DNA of 6,411 nt from Coriobacteriales bacterium (GTDB taxonomy: Bacteria > Actinomycetota > Coriobacteriia > Coriobacteriales > UBA8131). Shown piece by piece: positions 5,549 through 6,411 of the stretch (position 1 is its first letter; each line of letters begins with the position of its first letter). A program made the position numbers and the translations under genes. The stretch lies in the NCBI GenBank assembly GCA_031268525.1, contig JAIRXA010000087.1, positions 1 to 6,411 of the forward strand. The letters run 5' to 3'. The notes beneath the pieces were generated by a model, which did not search any database, was not told where the DNA came from, and worked only from the letters and a program-made list of their open reading frames with translations.

Positions 5549-6411
5549 TTACCCTGCTATCCACTTCCCTATCAATGGAATTTTTGATAGCAGAACACTA
5601 ATCCCAAAGCTGATCAGAAATACAACTATCGCGAGTATCGGGATAATGACGACAAGGTTTTGTTCCCAGAACCATGTCATCAGATATTTTTGGAATACCG
5701 CCAACACGAAAGCATGGACAAGATATAAGCCAAAGCATCGTTTAGACAGAATTTCATTGAGCTTCTTGCTCTTACGATTCTTTAGAAGCGATTTGGCGGC
5801 AATAAAAAGAGCAAAACAAATAGCGACGGTATTGGGGAAAAGATTTCCCCAGAACGTTGTCGTTTTCTCATTCGTAGTCAAGTACAGAAATTCACTAAAG
5901 CCAACGGTGAATAACAGCCCAATGATGCCAGCGGCTATCATCACTATAGTCGTGCGCTTCGAGACATCGTATTTCATGAAATAGTGTCCTGCGAGAAATA
6001 TCCCGCCATACCCGGTGACTTCGGCCAAGAGATTTGTAAAGCTCCCTTGAGGCAAAAAAGAAAAGGGCTGTTCCAGTATTGGAAGGAGTGCATTGATGAA
6101 TGGTATGCCTGTCCCGATGACAATAAAGAGAAGCAGTGCATATTTCTCCATCTTTCGCGGACAATTGAACAAAAACTGTTTTATTACTGGGCTGAACAGA
6201 TACAGCCCCAAAATCAGATATAAAAACCAGAGGTGATACCACGCTGGGCCGAATAATATGTCCTTTATTGGGGCTTCGTGAGAATGTGTGGCAGGAGAGC
6301 CACGGCTGGATAGTTCTTCGAGGGTTGCTTTGAGGGTCGGCGCTCCGACCGAGGTGTTGATATACCAACCCCGTGCGCCGAGCACATCTTGCCTGTGCCG
6401 GAGACGACGGG
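5549..6411 (-). CDS. Acyltransferase-3 family integral-membrane acyltransferase, C-terminal part (5' end outside window)
   Basis: The family (OafA/WecH type) O-acylates cell-surface sugars or lipids in the cytoplasmic membrane. The frame is open from the window edge to TAA 5551-5549, about 287 residues. WYHLWFLYLILGLYLFSPVI (about 6241-6182) is the family's characteristic histidine-containing helix. Several more hydrophobic segments follow, with FGLYLVHAFVL (about 5741-5709) near the last helices, and the C-terminus IPLIGKWIAG. About 100 N-terminal residues, including the usual catalytic histidine of the first helices, would lie beyond the window, so it cannot be judged whether the gene is whole. 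No internal start is convincing: GTG 6385 lacks a clear ribosome binding site and would begin in mid-domain. Base composition changes within the gene: 23 of 60 bases are G/C at 5581-5640 but 36 of 60 at 6301-6360. Confidence 0.82.
   Translation of the reverse strand, partial: RRLRHRQDVLGARGWYINTSVGAPTLKATLEELSSRGSPATHSHEAPIKDILFGPAWYHLWFLYLILGLYLFSPVIKQFLFNCPRKMEKYALLLFIVIGTGIPFINALLPILEQPFSFLPQGSFTNLLAEVTGYGGIFLAGHYFMKYDVSKRTTIVMIAAGIIGLLFTVGFSEFLYLTTNEKTTTFWGNLFPNTVAICFALFIAAKSLLKNRKSKKLNEILSKRCFGLYLVHAFVLAVFQKYLMTWFWEQNLVVIIPILAIVVFLISFGISVLLSKIPLIGKWIAG

Noticed and set aside
5354..5984. Plus-strand frames over the palindrome and opposite the acyltransferase gene
   Set aside because: They arise from the inverted repeat and as shadows of the minus-strand membrane protein; no family match or start signals.

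Overview
The window looks like chromosomal DNA from a moderately high-GC Gram-positive bacterium. Most genes sit near 60-68 % GC in the stretches I counted by hand (41 of 60 bases at 421-480), starts have strong GGAGG-type ribosome binding sites, and an Eis-type acetyltransferase lies beside a DHA2-type drug exporter. I lean towards an actinobacterium, possibly of the Coriobacteriia, but that is a judgement from style and gene content, not a proof.

Left block (1-1190, plus strand): the 3' end of an unidentified gene overlaps a YjbQ-family gene. That gene is frameshifted close to its 3' end, so its conserved last strand is out of frame. A low-GC gene for a four-helix membrane protein of unknown function follows directly, its ribosome binding site lying inside the end of the yjbQ-like sequence. 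A textbook Rho-independent terminator closes the block.

Middle block (1190-3725): a non-coding stretch with two short tandem repeats and a candidate extended -10 promoter leads into a two-gene operon. The first gene is a YegS/DagK/sphingosine-kinase-like lipid kinase whose best start is a non-canonical ATC codon. The second is an Eis-type GNAT N-acetyltransferase ending in a C-terminal phenylalanine. A perfect 10-bp stem lies between this operon and the converging MFS gene.

Right block (3706-6411, minus strand): a DHA2-like MFS exporter is preceded by a 44-codon remnant of a flavin-reductase-like gene whose stop codon overlaps the exporter start as ATGA. A promoter-like region with a TATAAT box and a TTTGCGCAAA palindrome lies upstream. 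Next is a 140-bp nested palindrome built of REP-like hairpins (AACACAAAA...TTTTGTGTT with adjacent GGAC), resembling a miniature element mobilised by RAYT/IS200-like transposases. The window ends in the C-terminal part of an integral-membrane acyltransferase of the acyltransferase-3 family, cut by the window edge.

No completely new multi-gene system is evident. The most informative oddities are the REP-like palindrome, the flavin-reductase remnant translationally overlapping the MFS gene, the ATC start of the lipid kinase, and the yjbQ frameshift.
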